Shown: positions 28,801 through 36,456, numbered from the stretch's first letter. The stretch: DNA of 54,432 nt from Clostridia bacterium (GCA_017459565.1 JAFUCP010000099.1:1-54432); one strand, 5' to 3'. The notes: a model not told the origin generated them from the letters alone. Translations and numbers: made by a program.

Positions 28801-30557
28801 GGCTGCAGCACGGCGTAGCCCCTGCCGCCCGCGCTGCGGTTCAGAGGGTGGGCCATCGCGCCGATGAGCCGACGGGCCTCCCCGGGCAGCATGACCGTGT
28901 CCGCGTCCAGAGTGATCACATAGGCATAGCGCCTCTCAGGGCCCATGTCTTCCGTCAAAAAGGCGTCCCCCGCCCCCGCTTCCGCCAATAGCAGCCGGTT
29001 CAGGTCCTCCAGCGCGCCGCGCTTGCGGTCCCGGCCCATCCAGACGCCGTCCGCCGCCAGCAGCTTCCTGGGGCGCACCAGCAGCATATATTTCCCACGC
29101 TCCGCGCGCGCGTTCAGCCGCGCAATGCCCTCCCGGGCGGCCTCCAGGACCGAAGCGTCCCCCGGCATGTGGGGCGAGGGCGCGTCCGCGAAGTCCCCCA
29201 GCAGCAGATAATCGATGTTCCCGTCCCTCTCCAGGCAGCCCAGCGCCTCCAGCTGGGCGCACACGTCTCCGGCGCGTTCCGGGCTGGACAGCAGCACCGG
29301 CATGACCATCAGCGTGCGCAAATCGTCGGGCACCGCATCCATTTCCAGCTTCAACAGGCGTGCGGGGCGTACCCAGCGGCCAAACAGCCGCGCAGCGACA
29401 GATTCTGCGCAGCCAAAGCCCAACGGAACCGCCCACAGCGCGGACAGCCACCCGCCGCTCGCGCAAATCGAAAGCCCCAGCCCCATGAACACGGCCAGGC
29501 CGCAGATTACCGCGACGGTGCGCTTCCCCGAGGGGTCTGGCGTCATGCGCGCAAGGCGCGCGTTCCCGCGCCCCATGCGGCGCAGCAGCTCCCTTCGCCC
29601 TTCGTCGTCATACAGCCAGCGACAGACGCCGCCGGGGCCCCCGTCCTCCCGGGCGGCCGCAAGGGCATAGCGGGCCACGGCGCTCTCCGAAAGGCGCGCG
29701 CGACGGGCGATGGCCGCCACCTGGTCGCGCACCGCGTCTCTGGAGGCATCGTCCATGCGCCCGTACACGCCCGCCGGGTCCTCCCGGAGCGCACGCTCCA
29801 CCCGACTGAGCCCTTCAAAGCAATTCCGCCAATTCAGCCCGTCCAGCATCCGCCGCACCGACAGCAGGCCTTCAAGCCTGAGCAGCTGCGCCGTGCCCTC
29901 CGCCTGGGCCTGTGCGACGGCCTGGGCCGGGGATACGCCCCGGCGGGCCATGGCGCGCTCCAGGCGGCTCCGGGCGTCGGCGCACCCCTCCTCCCCGGCG
30001 CGCTTCAAAGCGTGTTCGATGAAGGCCGCGTCCATGCCCGGCGCAACCCGCGGCCACCGGACCCAGCGCGCCGCCGCGCGGCAGGCCCGACCCCTTTTGA
30101 CAATGCGCGCCGCCACATCCAGAAGCGAGCGGGACAGCGCCACCCGCAGCGCCTGGGGCGCCGACCACAGCTCCGCCATGGTCAGCTCCCCCACCCCGTC
30201 CAACGCCTCCAGGGCATCCAGCAGCCGCCCTTGCGTCAGTTTCCCATCGCCGTTGGAACACAGCGCGGCCATGACGCTTTCGATCCTGGGCACGCCCCTC
30301 CGGGCGGGCAGCCGCGCGCCGCCCCCGGACCGCGCCTGGGCGGCGCAATCGGCAATCGCCGGAGCCTGACGCACCAGCTGCATAAGTGCCTGATCCTCCA
30401 CGCCGTCCACGTCGTACAGCTCTTCGGCCTCCTTCAGCAGCGCCGCCAGCCTGCGCGCCTGCGCAAAGGGCAGCGAAAGCCGCGCCGCGCCGGAATACCG
30501 CAACAGCCGCGCCGCGTCCTCCCGGGAAAAACCGTCTGCGTCCGAAATACGGTCCAT
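22884..30557 (-). CDS. Cyclic beta-1,2-glucan synthase-like protein (GT84 + glycoamylase-like + GH94 domains)
   Basis: 2557 residues from ATG 30557 (GAGGAGG 6 bases upstream; an in-frame extension to 30608 was rejected). After a cytoplasmic N-terminal region come membrane helices and a family-84 glycosyltransferase with VITLDADTVML (about 554) and RLNRWTRGDWQ (about 689). A glycoamylase-like domain begins near 930 (PTNIALYLLSCLAANRLGFL). The C-terminal half has GH94 beta-sandwich regions and a phosphorylase-like (alpha/alpha)6 barrel with the catalytic Asp in GDWNDGMN (about 2239). In Gram-negatives such as Brucella (Cgs) and Rhizobium (NdvB) this layout makes cyclic beta-1,2-glucan from UDP-glucose at the inner membrane. 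In a Firmicute the product could instead be a linear or secreted glucan. It stands alone, without an ABC exporter gene nearby. Confidence 0.88.
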   Translation of the reverse strand: MDRISDADGFSREDAARLLRYSGAARLSLPFAQARRLAALLKEAEELYDVDGVEDQALMQLVRQAPAIADCAAQARSGGGARLPARRGVPRIESVMAALCSNGDGKLTQGRLLDALEALDGVGELTMAELWSAPQALRVALSRSLLDVAARIVKRGRACRAAARWVRWPRVAPGMDAAFIEHALKRAGEEGCADARSRLERAMARRGVSPAQAVAQAQAEGTAQLLRLEGLLSVRRMLDGLNWRNCFEGLSRVERALREDPAGVYGRMDDASRDAVRDQVAAIARRARLSESAVARYALAAAREDGGPGGVCRWLYDDEGRRELLRRMGRGNARLARMTPDPSGKRTVAVICGLAVFMGLGLSICASGGWLSALWAVPLGFGCAESVAARLFGRWVRPARLLKLEMDAVPDDLRTLMVMPVLLSSPERAGDVCAQLEALGCLERDGNIDYLLLGDFADAPSPHMPGDASVLEAAREGIARLNARAERGKYMLLVRPRKLLAADGVWMGRDRKRGALEDLNRLLLAEAGAGDAFLTEDMGPERRYAYVITLDADTVMLPGEARRLIGAMAHPLNRSAGGRGYAVLQPRMEQLPSACASGFAALFAGPGGVNAYPTAVSNLWQDMTGRGIYAGKGIYDIAAFHSRLDGALPEGRVLSHDLIEGALAGAGYLGDVVFYDGYPATLFSFLKRLNRWTRGDWQLLPLLLARGRLSAADRFRMLDNLLRSLRAPALLALFLLSLWTGNGGALLAALLVNYLEPILSLPRCNGRLWRLATAHMAILPALTWCALDACLRTLWRLGVSGRRLMEWVTAADAEAERPNGTIRVPGRVAAILALPGLLVPGWTTAALGLAVLFVIAPRWIGGMEADGPEEEEPLSPRVRGLFMALARDTWRFFEESVPPEGNGLPPDNVQLDPPTGAARRTSPTNIALYLLSCLAANRLGFLGVEEMRRRMAATLSALERMDKWRGHPYNWVDIDSLAALKPRYVSSVDSGNLAAALLTCAAAVETGEALSGRMRALAEGMDFAALYDASRELFAIGMDADTGRLSDAHYDLIASEARILSYVAMLLGQVPVRHWRRLGRGCVRVAGGVAPLSWSGTMFEFLMPLLFMPAPAHTLLGDGARTAVAAQRRHGARHNRPWGVSESGCSALDAALNYQYRAFGLRALALSGESAEDVVAPYAAALAAMVAPKAAAENLLRMRDMGWSDACGLYEAADYLRADAAGNPSLVMSHMAHHQGMALCALCNALTGFSLRADFMGQPRARALLPLLEERPCPPRAARRGAAVRGYSAPPAAARRLAREADADVRVPETFLLHGDGARVLCTSDGAVHYSRYGLDATRFSGDLQCRADGACVHVTDAGTGADVVLGGSGSRVWFEPGLVRVQARLNGLRLTLAVCVSPEDGTLIRTLTLRNAGDRPARCAVADVAPVALSGEGDWRAHAAFQCLFVESLRPAPDALLFRRRPGSRGAGGPVLVHLARGDGKVEWECDYERLIGRTGDPGRAGGIAMEWTGGLGATLNPVSALRVWLELAPGASARVDFMLSLLQRQEDADAWLGRWRGAEQSRRAIRLSGARALAVMDFAGLSASRQHLLQRLAALLLDGRLAAQARGSRPGEDGASREQLWPLGLSGELPLLVMRTFEPGDAGAVRELIRAHGFYRALGLAADLVLVDEGGDGYARPVRDMLENLVDASHLNRLRGVPGGVWVLDGVSLDASRRRALYRFASARFDADRDFYIQARGLLSAAEGRRGEAPGPMPAGADTLKPFEALADNGYGGFVPGGYAIRVRPRRVPPAPWCNLLANDRGGIMLSERGGGFAWQGNSRSGRLTAFGNDPLRESWGLMLYLADGRANTLLRLLPGEDPRMPFHVFHGPRATCYAFDTRRVAGEVRFAMTSQRPEVTMDVRIENRALPGGNTALVGFVDWLLGTDDRDAVCLNCWYEDGACLATGACGGAAYFMAADAGAMPGPGRCAFLGRGTCMWPEGISGPARDGGWTLRVPLGLKRGERRTLRLILGWEKNVAAARQRLRQLRDGNAEQAVEPARFEMKNPDAARLRGGNAEQAIEPARLEIDTPDEALTRLANDFLLHQVRAARVQGRTGFYQPGGAYGFRDQLQDMLALMRVEPERAREHLLRCAARQFEAGDVMHWWHEPFTGVRTRISDDMLFLPWVTAAYVSYTGDTGVLEARAAYLEDVAIPPDREDIYCQMRPSDAVDTLHGHCMRAFRRAAATGPHGLLRMGAGDWNDGMNRVGAQGRGESVWLTQFAIACANRYRSIVPDPADGVWLWRLSEQLRGAVEAHGWDGGWYLRAYDDDGAPLGGAGCAECRIDAISQAWAVLADLDAGRCQKAMDAAWERLVDEKLNLIRLLTPPFEGRGGDVGYIRGYPAGVRENGGQYTHGALWLLLALIRMGDGSRAHRALQMLLPFRHSDTPEKAEIYRLEPYVMAADIYDRPGGAGRGGWSWYTGAAGWMHTCILALLGFERLGDRVRLNALLGEWPRAGVTLSFGGSVYHLACEKNAARVTLDGMAVADEYIRMTDDGKAHEAVFPERKEPVVEGKAQS
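24355..24478 (-). repeat. 72-bp direct repeat inside the glucan synthase gene
   Basis: Two copies of about 50 matching bases are offset by 72 bp (24 codons). They encode GNAEQAVEPARFE and GNAEQAIEPARLE with few differences. The repeat lies in the linker before the GH94 catalytic barrel and keeps the frame, so it is a recent internal duplication. Confidence 0.85.
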
Positions 30558-30664
30558 GCTCATCCTCCTCGGGTTTGAAAGGCCCTTGTCCCAAAGGGTG
30601 CGGGCCATCTTCCTGCCGCCGTCCCGCCCCCGCGAAAGCGCCGGGCGACGGGATGGGACATATA

Positions 30665-30670
30665 CTTATA
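30665..30670 (-). promoter_or_regulatory. Extended -10 promoter element for the glucan synthase gene
   Basis: On the minus strand TGCTATAAG provides an extended -10 (TGn plus TATAAG) with no recognisable -35; it is about 110 bases before ATG 30557. Confidence 0.35.
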
Positions 30671-30693
30671 GCATGTGCCGTTTTCAGAAAAAT

Positions 30694-30734
30694 ATAAAAA
30701 ACCGCCGGAACGCTTCGCTTGAGCGCTCCGGCGG
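30694..30734 (-). terminator. Strong intrinsic terminator after the coiled-coil gene
   Basis: On the minus strand CCGCCGGAGCGCT (30734-30722) pairs with AGCGTTCCGGCGG (30714-30702), one mismatch, followed by TTTTTTATATTTTT. It lies 25 bases past the stop at 30759. Confidence 0.95.
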
Positions 30735-30758
30735 CATGGCTCTGGATTCGGGAAGGGG

Positions 30759-31400
30759 TTATTCCTCCTCGTCGCCCAGCTCCGCGCGACGGCGACGAAT
30801 GTTCTTGCAGGCCTCCGTCAGCTGGTCCTCCACGTTGGCCAGCAGCTGGTAGGCGTCGTGCTGGGCCTTGAGGCGCAGCTCGCTGGCCTCGACCCGGGCG
30901 TCGTTTCGGATGATGCGGGCCTCCTCCCTGGCCTGACGCAAAATCTCGCTCTCGTCGATCATGTGATCGGCGCGGGCCTGAGCGTCCTCCAGAATGGCAT
31001 GGGCCTCGTTTTCGGCGTCCATCACGCGCTGCTCCGCATCCTCGCGGGCGCGCTCCAGGGCGGCGTTGACGCGCATTTCGGCAGAGCTGATGCGGTTCAT
31101 GGCCTTGGTCTCGGCCTCGGTCATCAGCCGTTCCTGCTCCGAATACATCTGCAAGCCGTACTGCACGGCGTCGGGCAGATTTTTTTCCATGTCGTCAATT
31201 ATCATCAGGCATTTTTCTGCATCGATGATTTTTTTGCCGGAAAACGGCACGCTGGTACCGGCGTTGATCGCCGCGCGGATGTGCTTCAGCAGCTCCAGAA
31301 AATAACGCATGTCATTGACTTCTTCAGCCGGCTGCGCCTGCGGAGCTTCGCGGTTTTCCTGCTCCTCATCCTCGTAGAATTTTTCCTGATCCCGATCCAT
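30759..31400 (-). CDS. Coiled-coil protein, ATP synthase subunit B-like / DivIVA-like
   Basis: 213 residues (RBS GGAAGG before ATG 31400). The N-terminus is acidic and disordered, with a short hydrophobic segment at about 30-55 (MRYFLELLKHIRAAI). Residues about 80-200 are a long charged helix with heptad character (RISSAEMRVNAALERAREDAEQRV). No membrane anchor is convincing. Genes of this sort follow rsmD/coaD in many Clostridia and are annotated ATPase or DivIVA-like without a proven role. It lies 66 bases after rsmD on the same strand, so the two are probably co-transcribed. No coaD is present here. Confidence 0.7.
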   Translation of the reverse strand: MDRDQEKFYEDEEQENREAPQAQPAEEVNDMRYFLELLKHIRAAINAGTSVPFSGKKIIDAEKCLMIIDDMEKNLPDAVQYGLQMYSEQERLMTEAETKAMNRISSAEMRVNAALERAREDAEQRVMDAENEAHAILEDAQARADHMIDESEILRQAREEARIIRNDARVEASELRLKAQHDAYQLLANVEDQLTEACKNIRRRRAELGDEEE

Positions 31401-31466
31401 TGTTCAGCCTTCCTTTCCGCATCCGGCGGCCGCCTGATGCAGCTTAGTCTGCCCGGGTTAACCGGT

Positions 31467-32051
31467 TTAATCCTCTGTTGTCTCCTCCACCCGGGCGGCT
31501 CCGATTTCCACGAAATCCACCGCGGTATCGCTGTAGACGCGCGTATCAAACACATTGAAGGGCTCCGGGAGCGCCACATCCGCGCTTTTCTGCCGTTCCA
31601 TGACCACCAGGCAGCCCGGCGCCAGCATGTCCGACGCGTACAGCAGCGAAAGCGCTTCGCCGTAAGCCTGGACCATGCGGTAGGGCGGGTCCAAAAATAC
31701 CAGGTCGAACATCTGTCCCGACAAGGCGCCGATGGCGCTGCGGTAATCCATTTGCAGGATGTTGGCGCGGTATTCAAAATCATCCTTCAGCACGCTGCGG
31801 GCGTTGCGGTCAATCGCCTGCCACGCGGCTCTGGAGTTGTCCGCAATGACCGCGGTCTCAGCCCCGCGGCTCAGCGCCTCCAGCGCCAGCGCGCCCGTTC
31901 CGCCGAACAAATCCAACACCCGCGCGTCCAGCACACGGGAGCCGATGATATTGAACAGCGAGCCCCTGATCTTGTCGGATGTGGGGCGCGTATCCGAGCC
32001 GGACGGCGCGTAGAGCGTGCGTCCCTTGGCTTCTCCTGATATGATGCGCAT
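31467..32051 (-). CDS. rsmD: 16S rRNA guanine-N2 methyltransferase RsmD
   Basis: 194 residues, typical for RsmD. It has the N-terminal MRIISGEAKGRTL, the RPTSDKIRGSLFNI stretch, the SAM-binding VLDLFGGTGALALEAL, and the catalytic LDPPY. RsmD methylates G966 of 16S rRNA (E. coli numbering) in the 30S subunit using SAM. A promoter (TTGCAA, 17 bases, TATAAT) lies 25 bases upstream. Its transcript continues into the coiled-coil gene and ends at the terminator at 30694. Confidence 0.95.
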   Translation of the reverse strand: MRIISGEAKGRTLYAPSGSDTRPTSDKIRGSLFNIIGSRVLDARVLDLFGGTGALALEALSRGAETAVIADNSRAAWQAIDRNARSVLKDDFEYRANILQMDYRSAIGALSGQMFDLVFLDPPYRMVQAYGEALSLLYASDMLAPGCLVVMERQKSADVALPEPFNVFDTRVYSDTAVDFVEIGAARVEETTED

Positions 32052-32075
32052 AACTCCACCTATGATATTGCCTAA

Positions 32076-32104
32076 ATTATATCATAATTGTGCAATATTT
32101 GCAA
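32076..32104 (-). promoter_or_regulatory. Promoter of rsmD
   Basis: On the minus strand -35 TTGCAA, 17-base spacer, -10 TATAAT. It is 25 bases before the ATG, so the leader is very short. Confidence 0.8.
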
Positions 32105-32123
32105 TCGGTTTTTCGAAAAAATA

Positions 32124-32771
32124 TCAAATTTCAGGTCTCTGCGATCTGGGAACCTGTTTTTTGCGCACAACTCGGGATTTTGCCTTGGCCCGGCGCTTGC
32201 CCTCGGCCATGGCTTTTTCGGATTTTGCCCACAGTTTGGGGCCCTGGAGGTAGCCCGCGAAGGTACACAGCGGCAGCACGAAGGGCGAAATCATCAGCAC
32301 CGCCGCCACCACGCCGGTCAGCCGGTCAAAGGTATTGTACCAGGGCAGCACCACGGGCCAGAACGGGGACGCCAGCACCCACGAAATAAGACGCGTGGGA
32401 ATGATGAGCGGTTCCACGTTCAGAAGCGAGCAGGTGATGTACAGACAGCCCGCCGCGTAGGGGATCAGCGCCGCGGCCAGCACGCCCTTGAAGCCCCTGG
32501 CCACGCTCCAGGCCTGTTTGACCACCTTCTGCTCCAGCTGGCCCTGCATGGCGCTGTCGGGCTGCTGCGCCCGGTTCACAGTTTGCAGGATGCAGCAGGC
32601 GTTGTGGCCGAAATCCATGCCCTGCCGGAAGGAGAAGAACATCGACGCCGCCAGCACCACCAGCCCCAGGACCATCCACGGGGTATTGCCCAGCGTGAAC
32701 AGCGCCAAATTCAGCAGGATCAGCAAAAACAGCGTCGTCGCGCTTGCCTTCCACATCTCACCCGTCGTCAT
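32124..32771 (-). CDS. Hypothetical integral membrane protein downstream of alr
   Basis: 215 residues with four to five hydrophobic helices (from LFLLILLNLALFTLG near the start to VLPLCTFAGYL) and a very basic C-terminal tail (KRRAKAKSRVVRKKQ) that would lie in the cytoplasm. No family recognised; the gene style (TM pairs around RQGMDFGHNACC) recalls DUF624-type proteins such as the broken gene at 34111, but similarity is not clear. It begins 24 bases after the alr stop and is therefore likely the second gene of the alr transcript. Confidence 0.7.
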   Translation of the reverse strand: MTTGEMWKASATTLFLLILLNLALFTLGNTPWMVLGLVVLAASMFFSFRQGMDFGHNACCILQTVNRAQQPDSAMQGQLEQKVVKQAWSVARGFKGVLAAALIPYAAGCLYITCSLLNVEPLIIPTRLISWVLASPFWPVVLPWYNTFDRLTGVVAAVLMISPFVLPLCTFAGYLQGPKLWAKSEKAMAEGKRRAKAKSRVVRKKQVPRSQRPEI

Positions 32772-32795
32772 ATTCCGTATCCCTCACATTCGGTT

Positions 32796-33893
32796 TCAGT
32801 CCGTCAGCTGGGTGCGAACGCGCGGTCCAAAGCCCAGCATAATCTCATAGGGAATCGTCCCGGCCAGCTCCGCCAGCTCATCCGGGGTGATGCAATCATC
32901 GCCCTGGCGACCCATCAGCACCACCTCGTCCTCCGGCGAGACTTCGGGGATGTCCGTAACATCCGCCATGACCATGTCCATGCAAACCCTGCCGATCAGC
33001 GGCGCGCGTCGGCCATGCACCAGCACCGACGCCCGGTTGCTCAATATTCTGGGATAGCCGTCGCCATAGCCGATGGGCAGCGTCATCACCAGCGTCGGGC
33101 GCCGGGCCTCAAAAGTACGCCCGTAGCCTACGGTGTCCCCCGTGGCGATGCGCTGGATGCGAATGGGCCGGGTGACCAGCGTCTGGGCGTTGACCAGCTC
33201 TGACGCCATCTCCGGCACACAGGATCCGTACAGCGCGATGCCCGGGCGAACCATGTCGTATTGCAGCGCGGGATTGAGCATGGCGGTGGAGGCTGCCGCG
33301 TGGGCGACGGGCGCAAAGCCCGCCTCGCGAATCAGCGAAAGCGCGCCTTCAAAGCGCCGCCGCTGCAAATCGGTGAACGACGCGTCGCTGTCGGCGGCGC
33401 AGAGGTGGGTAAACGCGCCCTCCATGTCCACGTCGGGGCAATAGCGCCAGTGGTGCAGCATGGCCCGCAGGTCCTCCTCGCCGTACACGCCCACCCGGGA
33501 CATGCCGGTATCCAGCTTCAGATGGGCCTTTGCCCGCACGCCCGCGCGCCGGGCCTCATCCTGAAGGATATCCAGCATCCGCGGCGTATAAACGGCCTGG
33601 GACGCCCCGCAGCGCACGGCCTGGCGCAGGCTCTCCTCGCCGGCCCCGCCGAGAATCAGGATCATGCCCCCGATTCCCGCGGCGCGCAGCTGCTCCGCCT
33701 CCTCCACAATAGCCACGGCAAAGGCATCCGCCCCTGCCGCCGCCAGCTTTTGCGCCGTGGCAACGGCGTCGTGGCCGTAGGCGTTGGCCTTGATGACGCA
33801 CATCATGCGCACCGACCGGGGTATGCGCGCGCGGATCGCGCGGGCATTTGCGGCGATGGCGTCGGTGGAAATCTTCATAATCGTAGGTCGCAT
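32796..33893 (-). CDS. alr: Alanine racemase
   Basis: 365 residues, normal for Alr. ATG 33893 follows GGGAGG by 5 bases; the longer frame to 33953 lacks a ribosome-binding site. The PLP lysine is Lys35 in VIKANAYGHD, and the second catalytic residue is the Tyr in VGYGRTF near 257; LDTGMSRVG, ALYGSCVP and MDMVMADVTDIP are also typical. It interconverts L- and D-alanine, supplying D-Ala for peptidoglycan; in spore formers a second racemase can act in germination. It is transcribed from a near-consensus promoter and probably followed by the membrane gene. Confidence 0.96.
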   Translation of the reverse strand: MRPTIMKISTDAIAANARAIRARIPRSVRMMCVIKANAYGHDAVATAQKLAAAGADAFAVAIVEEAEQLRAAGIGGMILILGGAGEESLRQAVRCGASQAVYTPRMLDILQDEARRAGVRAKAHLKLDTGMSRVGVYGEEDLRAMLHHWRYCPDVDMEGAFTHLCAADSDASFTDLQRRRFEGALSLIREAGFAPVAHAAASTAMLNPALQYDMVRPGIALYGSCVPEMASELVNAQTLVTRPIRIQRIATGDTVGYGRTFEARRPTLVMTLPIGYGDGYPRILSNRASVLVHGRRAPLIGRVCMDMVMADVTDIPEVSPEDEVVLMGRQGDDCITPDELAELAGTIPYEIMLGFGPRVRTQLTD

Positions 33894-33975
33894 GGCAGCC
33901 TCCCCGGGTGAATGAACGCCCGTCGCCGCAGTTTCCTGCGTCCGGCATTTCATTCTTCTTCCCGTAATAATCGTT

Positions 33976-34004
33976 ATTATAGCTTATTCCTGTCAAAATT
34001 GCAA
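33976..34004 (-). promoter_or_regulatory. Promoter of alr
   Basis: On the minus strand -35 TTGCAA, 17-base spacer, -10 TATAAT, 83 bases before the alr start. Confidence 0.75.
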
Positions 34005-34043
34005 CATGAATGTCCAAATACAGTCATTTTTAATGTTTGCGTA

Positions 34044-34072
34044 TTGCAAAAAGAGTGCGTTCGATGTATACT
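34044..34072 (+). promoter_or_regulatory. Promoter of the DUF624 gene
   Basis: -35 TTGCAA, 17-base spacer, -10 TATACT, 39 bases before ATG 34111. It is divergent from the alr promoter. Confidence 0.75.
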
Positions 34073-34110
34073 ATACTATATCTGTGCGCTATGTATACGG
34101 AGGTAGGCCC

Positions 34111-35046
34111 ATGGCATTCTTTGGCAATTTGATGAACAATTACTTCTACGGCAAGCAGGGCAAGGGCGATTTCACCCTGGAACAGCTGCCCCAGAACCGG
34201 CGGCAGCTGTTCGGCGAAGTGCTGAAGGTGCGCTGGAGCGCGCTGTTCGGCGTGAACCTGCTGTACATGGTCGTCTGGATCCCCGCCATCATATGGAGTC
34301 TCTTGAACTTTCTGACGCTGTACAACATGCTGGGGGGCGAAATCGCCGCCACCGCGGATGATATCGCGGGGCTTATGGCCACCTATCTGTTGATCATGGC
34401 CCCCTGCGTGGCCATCACCGGCCCCTTCAACGCGGGCGTGACCTAAGTGCTGCGCAACTGGGCCCGGGACGAACACAGCTTTGTCCTCAGCGATTTCAAG
34501 GACGCCCTCAAGGCCAACTGGAAGCAATCCCTCGTCGTCTCCATTATTGACGGTGTGCTGCCCTTTTTGATGTACACCTGCTGGCGCTTCTACGGCGGTA
34601 TGCTCAGCAACAGTATGCTGTACATCGTGCCCACGGCGCTGGTGCTGTTGGTGACCATTGTGTGGACTCTCTCCAGTATGCTGGCCTACCCGATGCTGAT
34701 CACCTATGACCTGAAGATTAAGGACGTGATCCGCAATTCCATTCTGCTGTCCCTGGCGAAGCTGCCCTTCGCGGTGATCATCAAGCTGGCGACACTGGTG
34801 CTGCCGGCGCTGGCCCTGGGGCTCATTCTGCTGATCCCCAGCATACAGATGCAGGTGCTGCTGGTGGTGGCGATGCTGTACCTGGTGTTCATGGTGGCCT
34901 TCAACAAGCTGATCACCGTGTCCTATGCCAACTGGCTGTTCGAAACCTATCTGAACCCCCGCATCGAGGGCGCGCGCACCAACATCGGCCTGAGGCCCGA
35001 AAACTGGGACGACGTGACCTACATCCCCGAGGACGACGAGGATTAA
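34111..35046 (+). pseudogene. DUF624 (YesL-like) membrane protein, interrupted by an in-frame TAA
   Basis: ATG 34111 has GGAGG upstream and a good promoter. The frame runs 111 codons, meets TAA at 34444-34446, then continues uninterrupted and in the same frame for 199 codons to 35046. Without the stop the product would be 311 codons with six membrane helices. The site reads NAGVT-stop-VLRNWARDEH, where DUF624 proteins typically have an aromatic residue (GxTYVLRN), so a single-base change of TAC or TAT to TAA explains it. The second part has no Shine-Dalgarno before GTG 34447, so it is not a separate gene. Alternatives are readthrough, a sequencing error, or a truncated but functional N-terminal product. 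DUF624 function is unknown; some members lie in sugar-use loci. Confidence 0.85.
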
Positions 35047-35060
35047 TCAAAAATCAGACG

Positions 35061-35114
35061 ACAGGCAGCAGCCACCTGCGGGGCTCTCTCCGGCAGCGGA
35101 CTGTTGCCTGTTTT
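35061..35114 (+). terminator. Intrinsic terminator after the DUF624 gene
   Basis: ACAGGCAGCAG (35061-35071) pairs with CTGTTGCCTGT (35101-35111), with one G-T pair, followed by TTTTC. The 29-base interior contains further pairing. It sits just before the U32 gene RBS. Confidence 0.75.
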
Positions 35115-35134
35115 CATGTATTCAGGAGGTAACC

Positions 35135-36361
35135 ATGCCGAAATATGAGCTGCTCTCCCCCGCGGGGGACATGGAGTGCCTTGAGGCGGCGCTGCGCTTT
35201 GGCGCGGACGCGGTGTATGTGGGCGGGCCAAAGCTCCAGCTGCGTGCCGGGCGCACCGGCTTTTCCATGGACGCCCTCAGGGCGGCGGCACAGCGGGTCC
35301 ACAGCCTGGGCAAAAAGCTGTATGTGACCGTCAACGCCTTCATGGACAGCCGGGAAATCGAGACGCTGGGCGACTACGGCCAGGCCCTGCTGGACGTAGG
35401 CGCGGACGCGGCCATCGTGGCGGACCTCGGAGCCGTGGCCACGCTGCGCCGGGCAGCGGAAAAGCTGCCCATCCACATCAGCACCCAGGCCAACTGCCTG
35501 AACGACGCCGCGGCCCGCGCTTATTATGACATGGGCGCGACGCGGGTGGTGCTGGGGCGGGAAATGAGCCTTGAGCAGATCGCCCGGCTGCGCCAGAAGG
35601 TCCCCGCCGAATTGGAGCTGGAGGCCTTCGTCCACGGCGCGATGTGCATGGCCTATTCCGGCCGCTGCATGATCAGCGCCTATCTCACCGGGCGCAGCGC
35701 CAACCGCGGCGCGTGTACCCAGTCCTGCCGCTGGCGCTACCATCTGGTGGAGGAAAAGCGTCCCGGGGAATTTATTCCCGTGGAGGAGGACGCGGACGGC
35801 ACGACCATCCTCAGCTCCTTTGACCTCAATTGCCTGGATTTTCTGGATCAGATCGCCGGCGCGGGCGTCACGTCCTTCAAGCTGGAGGGGCGCATGAAAT
35901 CCCCCTACTATGTGGCCACCGTGACGGGCGCCTACCGGCGGCGCATCGACGCCATGACGGGCGCGGCCCCCGCGCCCCTGGACGCGCTGCGGCGGGAGCT
36001 GGACGCCGTCAGCCACCGCGCCTATGCCTCCGGCTTTTACTTCGGAGAAATGAAAAAACACGCCCCGGAGGACGGGGCGTATCTTCAGGATTGCGTGTTT
36101 GTGGGGGTGGTCAGGCAGCGGCTGCCCGGCGGGCGTGTGCGCGTGGAGCTGCGCAACCGCATATGCGCCGGGGATGCGCTGGAGGTTCTCTCCCCCAACG
36201 CCCTGGGTCTGCGCTTCATCGCCAGCCATATGACCGACCCCGACGGCGCGCCCATCGGCGAGGCGGCCGTTCCAATGATGCTGTTTGACATGGACGCGCC
36301 GGATGGCCTGGAGTGCGGGGACATGCTGAGGATGCGGGGAGCGGGGACGGGGAGCTGTTAG
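35135..36361 (+). CDS. U32 family peptidase / tRNA-hydroxylation TrhP-like protein
   Basis: 408 residues with AGGAGG before the ATG. The N-terminal half is the U32 barrel beginning LLSPAGDMECLEAALRFGADAVYVGG, with STQANCLNDAAARAYYDMGA and a Cys cluster (CMAYSGRCMISA, then GACTQSCRW) that in relatives ligates an iron-sulfur cluster. The C-terminal part (about 310-400) is a small beta domain. U32 members include TrhP and RlhA, which hydroxylate tRNA U34 or 23S rRNA C2501 using prephenate; this protein has the length of the shorter TrhP2 type. The substrate is inferred. It is separated from the preceding gene by a terminator, so it may depend on readthrough or an unseen promoter. Confidence 0.88.
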   Translation: MPKYELLSPAGDMECLEAALRFGADAVYVGGPKLQLRAGRTGFSMDALRAAAQRVHSLGKKLYVTVNAFMDSREIETLGDYGQALLDVGADAAIVADLGAVATLRRAAEKLPIHISTQANCLNDAAARAYYDMGATRVVLGREMSLEQIARLRQKVPAELELEAFVHGAMCMAYSGRCMISAYLTGRSANRGACTQSCRWRYHLVEEKRPGEFIPVEEDADGTTILSSFDLNCLDFLDQIAGAGVTSFKLEGRMKSPYYVATVTGAYRRRIDAMTGAAPAPLDALRRELDAVSHRAYASGFYFGEMKKHAPEDGAYLQDCVFVGVVRQRLPGGRVRVELRNRICAGDALEVLSPNALGLRFIASHMTDPDGAPIGEAAVPMMLFDMDAPDGLECGDMLRMRGAGTGSC

Positions 36362-36404
36362 CCGGAAGCGATTGTTACTGCTCAGTGTCTTGATTATTCG
36401 GAAC

Positions 36405-36456
36405 CCCTCCGCCACGCTGTGGCGGACCGCCGGCCTCTCGCTTCACCGCCGGAGGG
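36405..36456. repeat. Nested palindromic element
   Basis: An outer pair CCCTCCG (36405-36411) / CGGAGGG (36450-36456) surrounds TCCGCCAC/GTGGCGGA (36408-36415/36419-36426) and a second inner pair CCGCCGG/CCGGCGG-type arm. There is no T run. It lies between convergent genes and resembles a dispersed palindromic repeat more than a terminator. Confidence 0.55.

Noticed and set aside
23868..30578. Several long plus-strand open frames over the glucan synthase gene
   Set aside because: All antisense to the GT84/GH94 gene; Arg/Pro/Ala-rich shadows without start signals.
34447..35046. Second half of the DUF624 gene as an independent gene starting at GTG 34447
   Set aside because: No Shine-Dalgarno before it, and the protein starts in mid-domain; treated as one interrupted gene.
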